64,000 bases of DNA from Marinobacter lutaoensis (GTDB lineage: Bacteria; Pseudomonadota; Gammaproteobacteria; Pseudomonadales; Oleiphilaceae). The stretch is from assembly GCF_001981305.1 (NCBI RefSeq), contig NZ_MSCW01000004.1, forward strand, positions 248,001-312,000, in the 5' to 3' direction. The translations under genes and the position numbers were made by a program. Under the pieces are notes generated by a model. The model had not been told where the DNA came from, did not search any database, and worked only from the letters and a program-made list of their open reading frames with translations. Below are positions 1 to 7,475 of this stretch, piece after piece (within the stretch, counting starts at the first letter, position 1; each line of letters opens with the position of its first letter).

Positions 1-486
1 CTCACATGGAGTGAAATCGAAGAGTTTGAGCCTGGCCACTATCGAATCATTTTTGACCAGAAAAAGCTTAAGAACGGTGGAAAATCCCTTGTATATCTGG
101 ACCTTCCAGATTCGGCTGTAAAGCTGTTGGATATAGATCGAAAGGGCGAACCAGAAGACAGAGTGTTCGTCGGCCTAAAATACAACAGCTACTTTAATGT
201 GGCTTTAGAGAAGTGGGCAATGAGAGCTGGAATAACAAAGCATGTCACGTTTCACGTCGGGAGACATACATTCGCCGTAGCCCAACTTAACCGTGGTGTT
301 GATATTTATTCTCTTTCTCGGCTCCTTGGACACTCAGAGCTGAGAACAACTGAAGACTATGCTGATATTCTCGAAAGCCGTCGAGTAACGGCCATGAGAA
401 GCTTTCCAGACATATTCAAAGAGCGTGAAAGTGAGAATAACAGATGCTCCCATTGCGGGCAGGCAGTCCCCATGGCTATCGCTTAG
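1..486 (+). CDS. tyrosine recombinase/phage integrase, C-terminal part (5' end outside window)
   Basis: The frame is open from base 1, so the gene starts left of the window. The visible part is the catalytic domain of a tyrosine recombinase: the box-II HxxR motif is in HVGRHTFA, then LLGHSELRTTEDYAD supplies the second His and the nucleophilic Tyr. The C-terminal tail is unusual in carrying CSHCG, a CxxC pair after the Tyr. It would cut and join DNA for integration or excision of the element. It converges on, and overlaps by 11 bp, the HTH gene on the other strand. Family assignment is firm; its target site cannot be seen. Confidence 0.9.
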   Translation, partial: LTWSEIEEFEPGHYRIIFDQKKLKNGGKSLVYLDLPDSAVKLLDIDRKGEPEDRVFVGLKYNSYFNVALEKWAMRAGITKHVTFHVGRHTFAVAQLNRGVDIYSLSRLLGHSELRTTEDYADILESRRVTAMRSFPDIFKERESENNRCSHCGQAVPMAIA

Positions 487-853
487 GCGCTTTACGTCCA
501 GGACGGCGAGAGTTCTTCATAAACTCCTCAACGTCGTTCTGCACATCCTTCTGAGATTTGATGCGGTTGGCCTCAACCCAATCCAAAAGGTCCGAGCGTT
601 TAATCAATACACGATTCCCCCCCGGCTTTGTAAAGCTGATTCGCTTCTCATGAGTCAGCTTGTAGATATAGCTCCGCTTTGAACCGATCAAAGCTGCCGC
701 CTCATCGACAGTAAGATACTCCTTTCCAGAAGGAGGGAGGTTCACGTTACTGGTGTCGCTCGACGCTGTTCCCGAAACGAAATCAGCCAAGATTTTTTTG
801 ATTTCTGCCAATTCATTCATCACGCACGATAACTGTTCTGTTTCAGACATCAT
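476..853 (-). CDS. helix-turn-helix (MerR/excisionase-type) DNA-binding protein
   Basis: A 125-residue protein with a short acidic N-terminal region (about 1-42) followed by an excisionase-type HTH (about 45-95): YLTVDEAAALIGSKRSYIYK and then a wing with GGNRVLIKRSDLLDW. This is the HTH_17 layout seen in Xis-like factors and plasmid regulators. The tail is basic (RRPGRKAPKR). It sits tail-to-tail with the integrase fragment, so a role in excision or in control of the integrase is plausible but inferred. Its upstream region carries copy 1 of the element's 18-bp palindromic motif. Start is one of two adjacent ATGs. Confidence 0.75.
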   Translation of the reverse strand: MMSETEQLSCVMNELAEIKKILADFVSGTASSDTSNVNLPPSGKEYLTVDEAAALIGSKRSYIYKLTHEKRISFTKPGGNRVLIKRSDLLDWVEANRIKSQKDVQNDVEEFMKNSRRPGRKAPKR

Positions 854-927
854 TCACCCACATTGTCTTTGATTCGCTTTGATGGGTTTATGATGAAGGA
901 GAGAGGTGCGAAACGACGGGTCTGCTT

Positions 928-945
928 TTGCCCATTTTGGGCGGT
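928..945 (-). promoter_or_regulatory. element-wide 18-bp palindromic motif, copy 1
   Basis: Read on the minus strand this is ACCGCCCAAAATGGGCAA, with GCCC and GGGC arms around AAAAT. It lies about 84 bp before the start codon of the HTH gene. Copies with the same orientation occur at 2569, 5513, 11257 and 14390. Proposed binding site of the FlhCD-like activator; that link is inference. Confidence 0.6.
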
Positions 946-1019
946 TTGAGCGGAATTGAGAAAATTTTCTGGAAAGTGCCTACGTCAGTCCGACCGACTA
1001 ACTGTCCACATTTCCCCTG

Positions 1020-1305
1020 TCACCAATAGTTGTAATTTATTATTTGTTTAAAACTACTTGAAAGAACTACTTGCAGACTGTCCAATGCAACGATTTTTCC
1101 TTTAGATTCATTGGTTTATTGTTAAAAAATCAATTATAGGCGTGGCGCTAGTGTCGTACAGGCGTGGCGCTAGTGACGTGACTGGCGTGGCGCTAGTGTC
1201 GTGGATAACTTGCCAAAACTCGCCGGAGCCCTTGATTTCACAGGCTTGGCTACTGCGTGGCGCTAGTGACGTGGATAACATTGGTTATAAACAGGGTTAT
1301 CCACC
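1020..1305. other. candidate iteron origin of replication (oriV)
   Basis: An AT-rich stretch (about 1020-1138) is followed by four repeats of GCGTGGCGCTAGTG(T/A)CGT and by DnaA-box-like 9-mers: TTATCCACC at 1297-1305 and the reverse of TTATCCACG at 1200-1208 and 1270-1278, each one mismatch from TTATCCACA. The neighbouring gene encodes a RepA-type initiator. This arrangement is typical of iteron plasmids. Here the iterons lie downstream of the rep gene's stop codon rather than in front of its promoter. Confidence 0.75.
1139..1273 (+). repeat. four iterons, unit GGCGTGGCGCTAGTGWCGT
   Basis: Copies start at 1139, 1161, 1184 and 1255. The first three are spaced 22 and 23 bp, about two helical turns, so bound initiators would lie on one DNA face. 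The fourth is set apart by about 70 bp and its first base differs. Positions alternate T/A at the one variable base (T, A, T, A). Copies 3 and 4 run into GTGGATAAC, a DnaA-box-like sequence. Confidence 0.9.
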
Positions 1306-1350
1306 ATGGGAGCGAATTCGACTCAACCAGAATACCGCCCGTAGGGGCTG

Positions 1351-1365
1351 TAATTATCATAATTA
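1351..1365. repeat. perfect AT palindrome between iterons and repA 3' end
   Basis: TAATTATCATAATTA is a perfect 15-bp palindrome around a central C, within the 130 bp between the last iteron and the repA stop. Could be a protein site or part of the origin; function unknown. Confidence 0.5.
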
Positions 1366-1439
1366 CCGTAATCGAAGTAGACGAGATAGGGCTTTGAATG
1401 AGGAGATGCGAACAAAGAAGGATTCGCCCCGAGGCTTTT

Positions 1440-2276
1440 TCACTTAGGGGCGATATGAGGGTTCGTCTTGGTAATTATCAGTTTATCGCTTTGAAAAAGC
1501 GTGCTGTTGAAAATCTCATGATGGAAAATAGACGCTAATATAGCGGCATTTTCCAGCTTTCGACGGAAGTCTCTCCGCTCCTTCGTTTCACTGCTGAACT
1601 GAAGCTTCAGGGCATCAAGCGGGATTTCAATCTGCCTTCTGCGCGACATCGAGTGGACTCGCCAATTCCACCAACAGTAGAAATCGATGGCGAGCGGGTT
1701 TTTAGTCAAAGCTTTGATCGCGTGGGCGGAAACTGGCACAGCATTGCTCAAAATGCTTTGGTAGAACTCTTCATCCAGGCTGATTGTTGATGACCAGCTT
1801 GAATTTTTGCCATGGCGCATTGAGATAAGCGCCTTACGGGATACAAGAATATTCTCAATTTCTACCCCGTTTCCAACCACTCTCTCTATCTGAAATGTAG
1901 AGCGAGCCAAACGATTGACCTGTTCGCGCAGTAGAGCTGCATATCGACCACTATTGCTTAGTCCAAGACTTTTCAGGAACTGGCTTTGGCTTGTATCAAT
2001 CGCTAGCTCAGGACTCCTCTGTCGCTTGGCTTGTGTGGTTAACCATGCCAACAAAAGCCTTACCAGGCCCCCTGCGGGAACACGCTCGCTGGACAATACC
2101 GATACTTTGACATTGCCATTGGTGCGCTGAAAAAGGTTTTTATCAGTATTGGCCGCCGGTAATGGGCTAAGTTGGCAAAACAATTGCGGCATGAACCATG
2201 TTTCAGGGTTCAGCTCTTGATTTTCTGCCTGCTCAATAAGACTTTGATGGTAGGCAGTAAACGGCTTGCCTCCCAT
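1440..2276 (-). CDS. RepA-type plasmid replication initiator
   Basis: A 278-residue protein resembling plasmid-encoded RepA (PF04796-type). The C-terminal half has the conserved style NPLAIDFYCWWNWRVHSM followed by an 'IPLDALKLQF' segment and a basic helix. Such proteins bind iterons and open the origin; matching iterons lie just past its 3' end. I prefer the ATG at 2276 over the TTG three bases upstream because AAGGTGG sits before it and it overlaps the stop codon of the AlpA-like gene by one base, which indicates translational coupling. Having rep plus integrase suggests an element that can exist both as plasmid and integrated. Confidence 0.85.
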   Translation of the reverse strand: MGGKPFTAYHQSLIEQAENQELNPETWFMPQLFCQLSPLPAANTDKNLFQRTNGNVKVSVLSSERVPAGGLVRLLLAWLTTQAKRQRSPELAIDTSQSQFLKSLGLSNSGRYAALLREQVNRLARSTFQIERVVGNGVEIENILVSRKALISMRHGKNSSWSSTISLDEEFYQSILSNAVPVSAHAIKALTKNPLAIDFYCWWNWRVHSMSRRRQIEIPLDALKLQFSSETKERRDFRRKLENAAILASIFHHEIFNSTLFQSDKLIITKTNPHIAPK

Positions 2277-2497
2277 CAATCCACCTTCCGACGCTCAAGC
2301 CAATCCTCTACGTCGGCGCGCTTCCAGCGGACCGCTTTTGTGGTTACGGCAATGGGTTTTGGAAAATCAGCGTTCTTATCTGCCCGAATGCGGCTCAGCG
2401 TCGGATTTGAAATGCGTAAAAGTTGTTGGACATCACGTACCGTTAAAAGCACGTCTGACTCAACGCCAGCCCCTCGATCTTTCTTTTGGGATTTCAT
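2276..2497 (-). CDS. AlpA-like HTH regulator
   Basis: A 73-residue protein with one excisionase/AlpA-type HTH: VRDVQQLLRISNPTLSRIRA, then KPIAVTTKAVRWKRADVEDW. AlpA-like proteins activate or repress genes of integrated elements. It is the first gene of a two-gene operon with repA, so it may set initiator dosage. ATG 2497 is chosen over TTG 2503 because the GGAG sequence then has normal 9-bp spacing. Copy 2 of the 18-bp motif lies about 81 bp upstream. Confidence 0.8.
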   Translation of the reverse strand: MKSQKKDRGAGVESDVLLTVRDVQQLLRISNPTLSRIRADKNADFPKPIAVTTKAVRWKRADVEDWLERRKVD

Positions 2498-2568
2498 AAA
2501 CAATAGCTCCTTCGATTTCTCTAGGAGCTATTTTCGGTTTAACTACCTTTGACCGAAGAACGCGCTTT

Positions 2569-2586
2569 TTACCATTTTGGGCGCAT
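2569..2586 (-). promoter_or_regulatory. element-wide 18-bp palindromic motif, copy 2
   Basis: Minus-strand reading ATGCGCCCAAAATGGTAA, about 81 bp before the AlpA-like/repA operon and just past the traN stop. If an activator binds here, replication initiator synthesis is tied to the transfer programme. Confidence 0.6.
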
Positions 2587-2612
2587 AAGGCAGTTTTTCA
2601 GTATTTTTATCG

Positions 2613-5444
2613 TTAGCTTCCCGGACCGCCCGGATTCACTTCTATTTTGTCCATTGCCTCCCGACGCTTTGCGTCCACGTCTATGTCATCAACGCGATCC
2701 ATTGCACGCTGATCAGCAGGCAAACGGTCCCCATCAACATTGAAGACGCTGCCAGAACCTGTGAGGGCATCCATAGATAAATTGGCTCCACTGGGGAACT
2801 GACCGTTCTGCTGAAGAATAGCCAGCCACTCATCGAGATTTACCTCATCCCAATTGATTTGAGCGATTTGCTCAAAGGGAATACCTCCACAACTCGGATT
2901 CTTAGGAGTTCCGAAGTCCTGACCAAACTGAGGCCGAACCTGTTCCTGGATGATTCGAGACAGCGGTGAATTGAAGCAGCAGTACGCTTTACGCTTCTCG
3001 ATACAGGCCCCAAGAACCTCTTCCTTACAGTAGGAGCCAACGTAGGTGCAGCTATCCGTTGCCCGCTTGGTGTTCATCTCCAGCTCTTCCTGCTCACAGG
3101 CGTAGACCATTTGAATTACGGCCACAGCGACCACGTACACCGTGTAGACCGTCATCGCCGCACCCAGCATAGAAGCGGCTTGGTTCGCCATTTCCGTCAT
3201 TGCCTCCTCAGCCGCTCTATCTGCTGTAGCAGTGGCTGCCGCCTCGGTCGCGCCATCCTGGGCCAAATTACCCATCACGTCCTGCAACATACCTTTAGCC
3301 TGCTCCTTCAGCTTTTCTATGAGCTGGTTCTTCAGTTCCTCGATGGGCGACCATATCTCCTCAACAGCACCAGAGATGTTATCCATGTAATTTGTGAACG
3401 GCTGAGATACCTCCGTCCAAGCATTCATAACTGGATCACGAAGGGTTTGGTACGAGCTTTTGATGACGTTGGTGTCTTCAAGCGCCAATACCGCACCATC
3501 AAGCTTCGGAACCTGACGAATCATCATCAGGTAATCAGCCATGCTCACGTTAGAGGGTTTCTCACAGCAGTCCGACACTCCGCCGACTGCAATCTTGCAT
3601 TCGCCAGCCTCGCCCCCGAACGCAGTACAGGTCACGTTCTCTTCACCGGTTGCGTTGCCATCGTCATCTTGGCCGGTGCAGCTCATATCCTGGGTCATGA
3701 ACTGCGCCGCATTGAGCAAAGCCGAGGCTTTGGCAAAGTTCGCGGTCTGGTCGGTGGATTGTGTCGGGTCTAGGCAGTCGTCCCCCATGCAGCGGATAGC
3801 TCCACCACACTGGTATTCGGTTTTTTTCTCTATGGTGTCGATGTCCACACTACTCCCGCAGTCCCACGTCTCCTCTTTGACGTAACACACACCGGAGTTA
3901 CCCTGAGCACCATCAACACACTCCGAGCTTATAAAGCCGCACTGCGGGTTTTCTTCGTACTGCTGGCACGTATTTAGATTCCCGCCTTCGTTGACCGGGC
4001 ACTGCTCCTCACCGTTGACATCGGTGTAGCACTCCATATCCCCTTTGTAGAAATCGAAGTCCGCATCTACGGCGACTTTCTTGCAAAGGTTGGGGATACC
4101 AGGAATGGGAGAAGGCTTCAGGCTGTCCTCGCAGATTTTGATGCCATTCGTATAGGTGCAGCCTTCCGCGTCACGCGGGTCGTCCACGCAAGTCAGGCTC
4201 CCCTCTGCAAAACCATCCACCACGCCAGTCGCAGATTCGATGCAGCTATCTGGTGACCATTCATCTTTGATGATGGCTTTGGAGGGGTCGTACTTAATGC
4301 GGATCTTCCCGAAGCCTTCACCCTCGCCGGAGACGGATACGCGAATTTTGAAGCGAATCACCGAGTCTTCCGGCGTGTTTCGGAAGTAACTGGTCAGGTC
4401 GAGGTTAGGATTTTGGTCCCAGCTTGTACTCAGCTCACACTTACCGGCTGTCTCGGGAGGAAAATTGTTAGTGGGACCAGACCATACCTTTACTTCTTCG
4501 CCAGGCTCACCAATCCATATCTGCATGTAGTCATCCCACTTGGCACGTATCAACGTAGCCTGAGTAATGGCAGCAGGATTGACGACTTTGATTTCCGTGA
4601 ATTCTTCGTAAATCGAGCAGCTACCACTCCAGTAGTTGTCTCCCACCTTACCAATCCACACGTCAGAACACCCACCGCCAGCACCATCGCATGGTGAAAT
4701 GTTGTATGGACCGTCATGGTGCTTGACCACTGCCGCTTCATAGTCGTGAATGACCTCGCAGGTGGCGCTTTTGTCGGTCACACGGTCGCAGGTTTCGTAC
4801 TCCGGGTTATGTACCGACATGGTGATTTCATCGAAGGTTGTTTCGGCGGAACAGTCACCAAAGCCCTCAGCGATCACATCAATGTTTTCGTATGTGGCGT
4901 TGGTGAGCCCCAACATCGGGTCGGAACTGAAATCCGGGCGACTTTGATTTGAGGAGTCCACCAGAACTTTATACGCCGCACCTGAGATAGAGGGGGTGTC
5001 GCTGTAGGCATCTTCCCAGAGGGAGTCCTTTGCCTCGCTACCGGTTTCGCCCATCCCCTCTTCCGAGTCATAGATCCCCTGGAGCTGGTCGAGGTCAGGG
5101 GCTACGCCATCAGAGAAATATTCGTTCTGCACCGAGGCATTGGAAGGGTTGCTGCCTGGGTACAGGCTTTGAACGCTGAACTGAGTTCCCCCTTGGTATT
5201 GCAGGTTACCGTTTTCGTCCATGGTGGGGATGGTGATTTGCCCGTTCTGGACCTTGGCTGGAGTGTTTTTGGCTTCGTTACCAAGCTCCATACCCAGATT
5301 CTGGCCTTCGCGACCGAGCTGACTTAAAAAGTCCTGGCTATCAACTTCAGGTGACTCTTGAGCCACGCCGTGAAGGGGCATCAGAGTCGTGGTGACAGTT
5401 AAAAGGTAGGCAATGGCTCTCATCAAGCCTGGTGAATTTCGCAT
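2613..5444 (-). CDS. traN: TraN-like mating-pair stabilisation protein
   Basis: A 943-residue secreted protein: a signal peptide (about 1-28, ending GVAQ) and then a very Cys-rich body with many CxxxC-type pairs, as in the TraN family of outer-membrane adhesins that hold donor and recipient together. The last 100 residues keep the TraN-style CGGIPFEQIAQINWDEVNLD segment. Residues about 730-830 form an Ala-rich helical stretch with a hydrophobic segment (AASMLGAAMTVYTVYVVAVAV). The length is well above the roughly 600 residues of F-plasmid TraN and closer to SXT/IncA-C versions. SD GGAGAGG lies before the ATG. Copy 3 of the motif is 77 bp upstream. Confidence 0.88.
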   Translation of the reverse strand: MRNSPGLMRAIAYLLTVTTTLMPLHGVAQESPEVDSQDFLSQLGREGQNLGMELGNEAKNTPAKVQNGQITIPTMDENGNLQYQGGTQFSVQSLYPGSNPSNASVQNEYFSDGVAPDLDQLQGIYDSEEGMGETGSEAKDSLWEDAYSDTPSISGAAYKVLVDSSNQSRPDFSSDPMLGLTNATYENIDVIAEGFGDCSAETTFDEITMSVHNPEYETCDRVTDKSATCEVIHDYEAAVVKHHDGPYNISPCDGAGGGCSDVWIGKVGDNYWSGSCSIYEEFTEIKVVNPAAITQATLIRAKWDDYMQIWIGEPGEEVKVWSGPTNNFPPETAGKCELSTSWDQNPNLDLTSYFRNTPEDSVIRFKIRVSVSGEGEGFGKIRIKYDPSKAIIKDEWSPDSCIESATGVVDGFAEGSLTCVDDPRDAEGCTYTNGIKICEDSLKPSPIPGIPNLCKKVAVDADFDFYKGDMECYTDVNGEEQCPVNEGGNLNTCQQYEENPQCGFISSECVDGAQGNSGVCYVKEETWDCGSSVDIDTIEKKTEYQCGGAIRCMGDDCLDPTQSTDQTANFAKASALLNAAQFMTQDMSCTGQDDDGNATGEENVTCTAFGGEAGECKIAVGGVSDCCEKPSNVSMADYLMMIRQVPKLDGAVLALEDTNVIKSSYQTLRDPVMNAWTEVSQPFTNYMDNISGAVEEIWSPIEELKNQLIEKLKEQAKGMLQDVMGNLAQDGATEAAATATADRAAEEAMTEMANQAASMLGAAMTVYTVYVVAVAVIQMVYACEQEELEMNTKRATDSCTYVGSYCKEEVLGACIEKRKAYCCFNSPLSRIIQEQVRPQFGQDFGTPKNPSCGGIPFEQIAQINWDEVNLDEWLAILQQNGQFPSGANLSMDALTGSGSVFNVDGDRLPADQRAMDRVDDIDVDAKRREAMDKIEVNPGGPGS

Positions 5445-5512
5445 AATGACCTCTCCGAAAATCTTTTCGAGAGATCATATCGAGCATCCGGCGCTCCCAG
5501 CGGATGTGTAAT

Positions 5513-5530
5513 TTACCGTTTTGGGCGCAT
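5513..5530 (-). promoter_or_regulatory. element-wide 18-bp palindromic motif, copy 3
   Basis: Minus-strand reading ATGCGCCCAAAACGGTAA, 77 bp before traN. A TATGAT hexamer (a good -10) lies between motif and gene without a matching -35, which fits an activator-dependent promoter. Confidence 0.6.
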
Positions 5531-5552
5531 AACGTTAAATTGGCCAAATTTT

Positions 5553-5568
5553 CTTTCACATGTGAAAG
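5553..5568. repeat. perfect palindrome CTTTCACATGTGAAAG, copy A
   Basis: A 16-bp perfect palindrome between the FlhC-like stop and motif copy 3. The same 16 bp form the core of the longer palindrome at 12299-12334. Possible binding site for another element regulator or partition-type protein. Confidence 0.6.
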
Positions 5569-5583
5569 TTTTTCAAAGGTAGC

Positions 5584-6171
5584 TCAAGCTGGCTCAGCGA
5601 AGACTTCAACCGCTGGCATCGCCGCACCCTTCGCATTCTGAGGCTGAAAACAGTGCGGGCAGTGTATTCCCGTCGCCTGATTCACAGAGGTGAAAAATTC
5701 ACACCCGCAGTCGCAGCAATGCTCAAACATCGCGTCCCCAGACCGCATCTCCGACGCTAAGCACCAGGCATCCGAAATTGTGAACATCTGAAATGCCTCC
5801 TTGCCCATCGGTGAGCTGACAGGGGCAATCTCCGCGATGGCTGCACGATACATCCGATATGCGCGATTCAGCGCCGCAATGCAGGTCGAGGATTCAACGG
5901 GCCTTCCACCTATCTGTCGATAAAACCCCATCAGAAGCGAAGCATGGAGTTTGGAAAGCTGATTCGTTACCAAAGAAGCACCACTTTTGATAGCGTTGGA
6001 AGCTCTGTTTTTGCTGACATCCATCCCATCGTCTTCCAGATCTCGGTAAATCCTGCGCACCTGTTTATCGGTCAACCCAGTTTCCAGAATGATTATGCGG
6101 GTTACATAACCCATTAACGCCATCTCACGTGCATGAACCCACAGGTGCAACGGATTGTTACGGGTATTCAT
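5584..6171 (-). CDS. FlhC-like transcriptional activator (SetC/AcaC type)
   Basis: A 195-residue FlhC relative. Residues 15-45 have the helix region REMALMGYVTRIIILETGLTD; residues 73-108 match the FlhC core (KLHASLLMGFYRQIGG, then AALNRAYRMYRAA). The C-terminal zinc site is present: C152 and C155, then C171 and C174, nearly the spacing of the four zinc cysteines of enterobacterial FlhC. There are no flagellar genes nearby. SXT and IncA/C elements use FlhC/FlhD relatives as master activators of transfer, and this gene sits directly before traN, so I infer that role here. It overlaps the FlhD-like gene by 4 bp (translational coupling). Confidence 0.8.
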   Translation of the reverse strand: MNTRNNPLHLWVHAREMALMGYVTRIIILETGLTDKQVRRIYRDLEDDGMDVSKNRASNAIKSGASLVTNQLSKLHASLLMGFYRQIGGRPVESSTCIAALNRAYRMYRAAIAEIAPVSSPMGKEAFQMFTISDAWCLASEMRSGDAMFEHCCDCGCEFFTSVNQATGIHCPHCFQPQNAKGAAMPAVEVFAEPA

Positions 6172-6791
6172 ACGTTACCTCCTACCGACAGGCACTGCTG
6201 ATACTTGATGAAGAACCCCTGTCTGCGTTTCCGAAGGTCTGCTGAAGGCAACAGGCCCTCGACAACCTGTGGGTCAAATCTTAGGGTGCAGGCTGTACAG
6301 ATCTCCGTCACCAACTGACGGATTTGATTGTCAGTGGCCTCGGCCACAGCCTTCGCCAGTGACTGGCTGACACCAAATGCGGTTGCGGCCATTGGAGCGT
6401 CTCGGCGGGCCAAGTTTCTAAGTGTCAGCCAGTACGTCACGTCAAACTCTCGCTCCACACCCTCCATTCCTGCGAAACCAGGTGGAATAGCACGTTCGTA
6501 TTCAGCGGACAGGAAATCACATACGTCCGGTTCCGGCGTGTGTAACTGAAAGCTTAAAACTACGCCTGAACTCAACTTGGACAATTCGTGAGATGGCGTG
6601 ACAGCTAAGGCCACAACCGTACTTTGTGGTAGTGAAAACTGTTCTCTGGCCACGCTCGGAGCATGGCGGCAGAGAGTTGCCAGCAGGTTCCAAAGGGTGA
6701 GATCCAACTCAAACACATTTTTGTCTGGGCGCTGCTCAGTAATCTGAGCAGCCTGGTTATCCAGATCGGACATTGAAAGTAGAGGTGACAT
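6168..6791 (-). CDS. FlhD-like activator subunit with two FlhD-like halves
   Basis: A 207-residue protein, almost twice the size of enterobacterial FlhD (under 120). Residues about 27-94 and 115-182 each follow the FlhD pattern: a helix like 'YWLTLRNLARRDAPMAATAF', a second helix, then a short beta-like stretch such as ACTLRFDP. The two halves align with matching AP, F and QS positions. FlhD normally acts as a dimer within the FlhD-FlhC complex, so a tandem fusion could supply both dimer partners in one chain. The assignment to FlhD rests on pattern and on its coupling to the FlhC-like gene; similarity is weak enough that a structure prediction is needed. Confidence 0.6.
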   Translation of the reverse strand: MSPLLSMSDLDNQAAQITEQRPDKNVFELDLTLWNLLATLCRHAPSVAREQFSLPQSTVVALAVTPSHELSKLSSGVVLSFQLHTPEPDVCDFLSAEYERAIPPGFAGMEGVEREFDVTYWLTLRNLARRDAPMAATAFGVSQSLAKAVAEATDNQIRQLVTEICTACTLRFDPQVVEGLLPSADLRKRRQGFFIKYQQCLSVGGNV

Positions 6792-6793
6792 TG

Positions 6794-6967
6794 TTACGCC
6801 TCCTCTGCGAATCGCTTCTTGTAAGATTTTGGCAGATACAGAGTAAGTGCAACCCCACCGGCAACAGACAGCGCAAAATAGGCTAAATCACCTGAAGTCA
6901 GCAACTGTCCAATAACAAAGTAGATGAACCCTACAAGCACAAACCAAAGACATTTTTCAGCAAACAT
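6794..6967 (-). CDS. 57-residue membrane protein leading the activator operon
   Basis: A small ORF starting ATG at 6967 after GAGGAG and ending two bases before the FlhD-like ATG. Residues about 6-20 (LWFVLVGFIYFVIG) and 29-46 (AYFALSVAGGVALTLYL) are hydrophobic, giving two probable transmembrane helices with a basic, Cys-free tail (KSYKKRFAEEA). Tight packing with the next two genes shows it is the first gene of the operon. I recognise no family. It could anchor or modulate the activators, or be an unrelated inner-membrane protein. Confidence 0.7.
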   Translation of the reverse strand: MFAEKCLWFVLVGFIYFVIGQLLTSGDLAYFALSVAGGVALTLYLPKSYKKRFAEEA

Positions 6968-7046
6968 AACTACTCCTCAATCAAAGCAAAGCATTGCAAA
7001 ACATATCAATATAAATAACACGAGATCCGGGATATGCAAGGGGTTT

Positions 7047-7066
7047 TACTGTGTTTTTTTACAGTA
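7047..7066. promoter_or_regulatory. LexA (SOS) box
   Basis: TACTGTGTTTTTTTACAGTA has the 20-bp form of a gammaproteobacterial LexA site: TACTGT and ACAGTA arms around 8 bp. It sits between the activator operon (minus strand, start 80 bp away) and a plus-strand small gene. It overlaps the -35 of the plus-strand promoter and lies close upstream of the minus-strand start region, so it could control both. Confidence 0.8.
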
Positions 7067-7086
7067 TCATTTTATGGTTCTATGAA
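7058..7086 (+). promoter_or_regulatory. sigma-70 promoter overlapping the LexA box
   Basis: TTTACA (7058-7063), 17-bp spacer, TATGAA (7081-7086). The -35 is inside the LexA box, so LexA binding should block it. It reads towards the 91-residue gene at 7165. Confidence 0.7.
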
Positions 7087-7164
7087 CAGAATATTGAGCG
7101 ACTTGCATTTATAGAGATCAGGGGTAGGATTTAAATTAGGGTAATTTTCATCGGAAAATAGGCT

Positions 7165-7440
7165 ATGAAACTATTAATCTTCGTCCTTTCAACTTTGTTC
7201 GTTAGTTACAAACTTGCTGGCATCGGCGGCTTGATATTATCGCTCGTTCCGCTCGCGTTAATTTTGAGCTTTACTGTTAGCAAAAGGAACGCACAATCAG
7301 GTTGCAACGTACATTCATCACAGCAGGACCGCTCGTCAGTTTGGGATGACAGCCAAATAGACAGGATTCCGTTCACATCGCCAGATGGTTCAGGATCGCA
7401 ATTTGAAAAATGGGACGGTCAACCTTGGACAGGCCAATAG
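7165..7440 (+). CDS. small membrane protein, unknown, probably SOS-controlled
   Basis: A 91-residue protein with one or two hydrophobic helices in residues 1-38 (LLIFVLSTLFVSYKLAG and LILSLVPLALILSFTV) and a polar C-terminal half rich in Ser, Asp and Trp (WDDSQIDR, EKWDGQPW). No family recognised. The SD is weak. The LexA-overlapped promoter 70-100 bp upstream suggests DNA-damage control. It is one of the few plus-strand genes in the element and ends at a bidirectional terminator. Confidence 0.6.
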   Translation: MKLLIFVLSTLFVSYKLAGIGGLILSLVPLALILSFTVSKRNAQSGCNVHSSQQDRSSVWDDSQIDRIPFTSPDGSGSQFEKWDGQPWTGQ

Positions 7441-7441
7441 A

Positions 7442-7467
7442 AGAGAGCTGGATGAAACCAGCTCTCT
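7442..7467. terminator. bidirectional hairpin terminator
   Basis: A perfect 10-bp stem AGAGAGCTGG / CCAGCTCTCT with a 6-base loop, placed between two convergent genes. No long T tract follows. Confidence 0.65.
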
Positions 7468-7475
7468 AAGGTAGG

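Noticed and set aside
1139..1273. Possible CRISPR array
   Set aside because: The repeats are nearly contiguous 19-bp iterons with 3-4-bp gaps beside a rep gene, not spaced repeats with unique spacers.
5553..5568. Chromosomal parS site
   Set aside because: CTTTCACATGTGAAAG resembles but does not match the TGTTTCACGTGAAACA consensus (extra central AT pair), and it is inside the element.
5584..6791. Flagellar regulator flhDC of the host
   Set aside because: No flagellar genes nearby, location directly before traN, and the FlhD-like protein is twice the usual length.
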